Shown: positions 63,749 through 64,000 of the stretch, one piece after another
Numbering within the stretch: the stretch's first letter is position 1
Layout of the letters: every line of letters starts with the position of its first letter
Assembly: GCA_023395555.1 (NCBI GenBank)
Contig: JAEWYQ010000025.1
Span: 62,001 to 126,000, forward strand
Direction of reading: 5' to 3'
Origin: Bacillota bacterium
GTDB lineage: Bacteria > Bacillota > Clostridia > Lachnospirales > Lachnospiraceae
Length of the DNA stretch: 64,000 nucleotides
Notes under the pieces: model-generated
Seen by the model: the letters and a program-made list of their open reading frames with translations, nothing else
Database searches by the model: none
Told to the model about the DNA's origin: nothing
Program-made: the position numbers and the translations under genes

Positions 63749-64000
63749 ATGAGAAAGAATTGGCAGAAGGCAATTTGTATTTTTATTGGTCTGTTTTCTT
63801 TATTAGTAAGCCTGATTTGGACGTATCGGGGATTAAAAACATATTCTGCAACTATTATTTATCTGTTTAATATCTTAATTATCCTTCTTCTTGTCAGCAT
63901 ATTGATGCATGGGAAGGGAAGGAGCAGGAAAGCCGTGGACCACAGCAATTATACGGAATGGATTACGGATGGAAATATTGAAAACTGCAGCAAGCTCAGT
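63749..64000 (+). CDS. Uncharacterised small membrane protein, cut by the window edge
   Basis: The frame is open from ATG 63749 to the last base (84 codons). It begins MRKNWQKAICIFIGLF and has two hydrophobic helices (about 9-25 and 36-55), then a basic cytoplasmic-like region. A GTG at 63740 is in frame; neither start has a strong ribosome site. No family recognised. Confidence 0.55.
   Translation, partial: MRKNWQKAICIFIGLFSLLVSLIWTYRGLKTYSATIIYLFNILIILLLVSILMHGKGRSRKAVDHSNYTEWITDGNIENCSKLS

Overview
The window looks like a stretch of chromosome from a Gram-positive anaerobe of the Clostridia, most likely a Lachnospiraceae member. The reasons are family-level: DUF5685 and DUF3877-like proteins, a T-box in front of serS, strong GGAGG ribosome sites, S-layer-homology and Ig-like secreted proteins, a glycyl radical enzyme, and a CoA-disulfide-reductase/rhodanese/TusA/DsrE fusion. 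I cannot name a species. No rRNA, tRNA, CRISPR array, phage or intact insertion sequence was seen.

Layout. 0-3.5 kb: end of an ABC ATPase with its large FtsX-type permease, then a VOC gene whose 3' end is lost. 3.4-6.6 kb: a GH78 alpha-L-rhamnosidase divergent from an AraC-type regulator. 6.7-8.3 kb: a minus-strand DUF2089 / SHOCT-like / YvlD-like operon. 8.5-15.3 kb: mostly uncharacterised genes (DUF3877-like, Ig-like secreted protein, rhomboid, DUF5685, J-domain protein, membrane protein) and two ABC-2 permeases without an ATPase. 15.4-25.2 kb: a putative small structured RNA, two tandem paralogous secreted proteins, an SLH-domain protein and a MacA/MacB-type export system. 25.4-28.9 kb: a chemotaxis receptor and serS with its T-box.

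28.9-29.7 kb holds three pieces of [NiFe]-hydrogenase genes (NuoC/EchD-like, HypF-like, HypE) joined with nothing intact: a collapsed hydrogenase locus. Directly beside it, 29.8-42.4 kb is a sugar island. A LacI-type regulator and two GH32 fructosidases run leftward. An Lpl-type ABC sugar importer, a glycyl radical enzyme with its activase, and a fructokinase run rightward. Copies of the operator TGAAACGTTTCA lie in the lacI promoter, just after the importer promoter, and (one mismatch) before the radical-enzyme gene, which suggests a single regulon. The likely scheme is import of a fructosyl sugar, hydrolysis by GH32, phosphorylation of fructose, and an unknown radical lyase or dehydratase step. 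This is the best candidate for an undescribed pathway in the window.

42.5-55 kb: YjjG-like HAD phosphatase, surface 5'-nucleotidase, a cysteine-cluster protein, an ABC exporter with a two-component system, a REC-kinase / REC-HDOD pair, endonuclease III and a histidine phosphatase. 55.1-58.1 kb: an ArsR-type regulator with a clear palindromic operator and the multidomain sulfur-transfer oxidoreductase it probably controls. 58.3-64 kb: an intergenic region with repeated hairpins, a coiled-coil secreted protein with an FtsE/FtsX-like pair, a threonine aldolase, a ferredoxin-type aldo/keto reductase and the start of a small membrane protein cut by the window edge.

All positions of promoters, hairpins and operators were read by eye. 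Family names come from recognised motifs, not from database searches.
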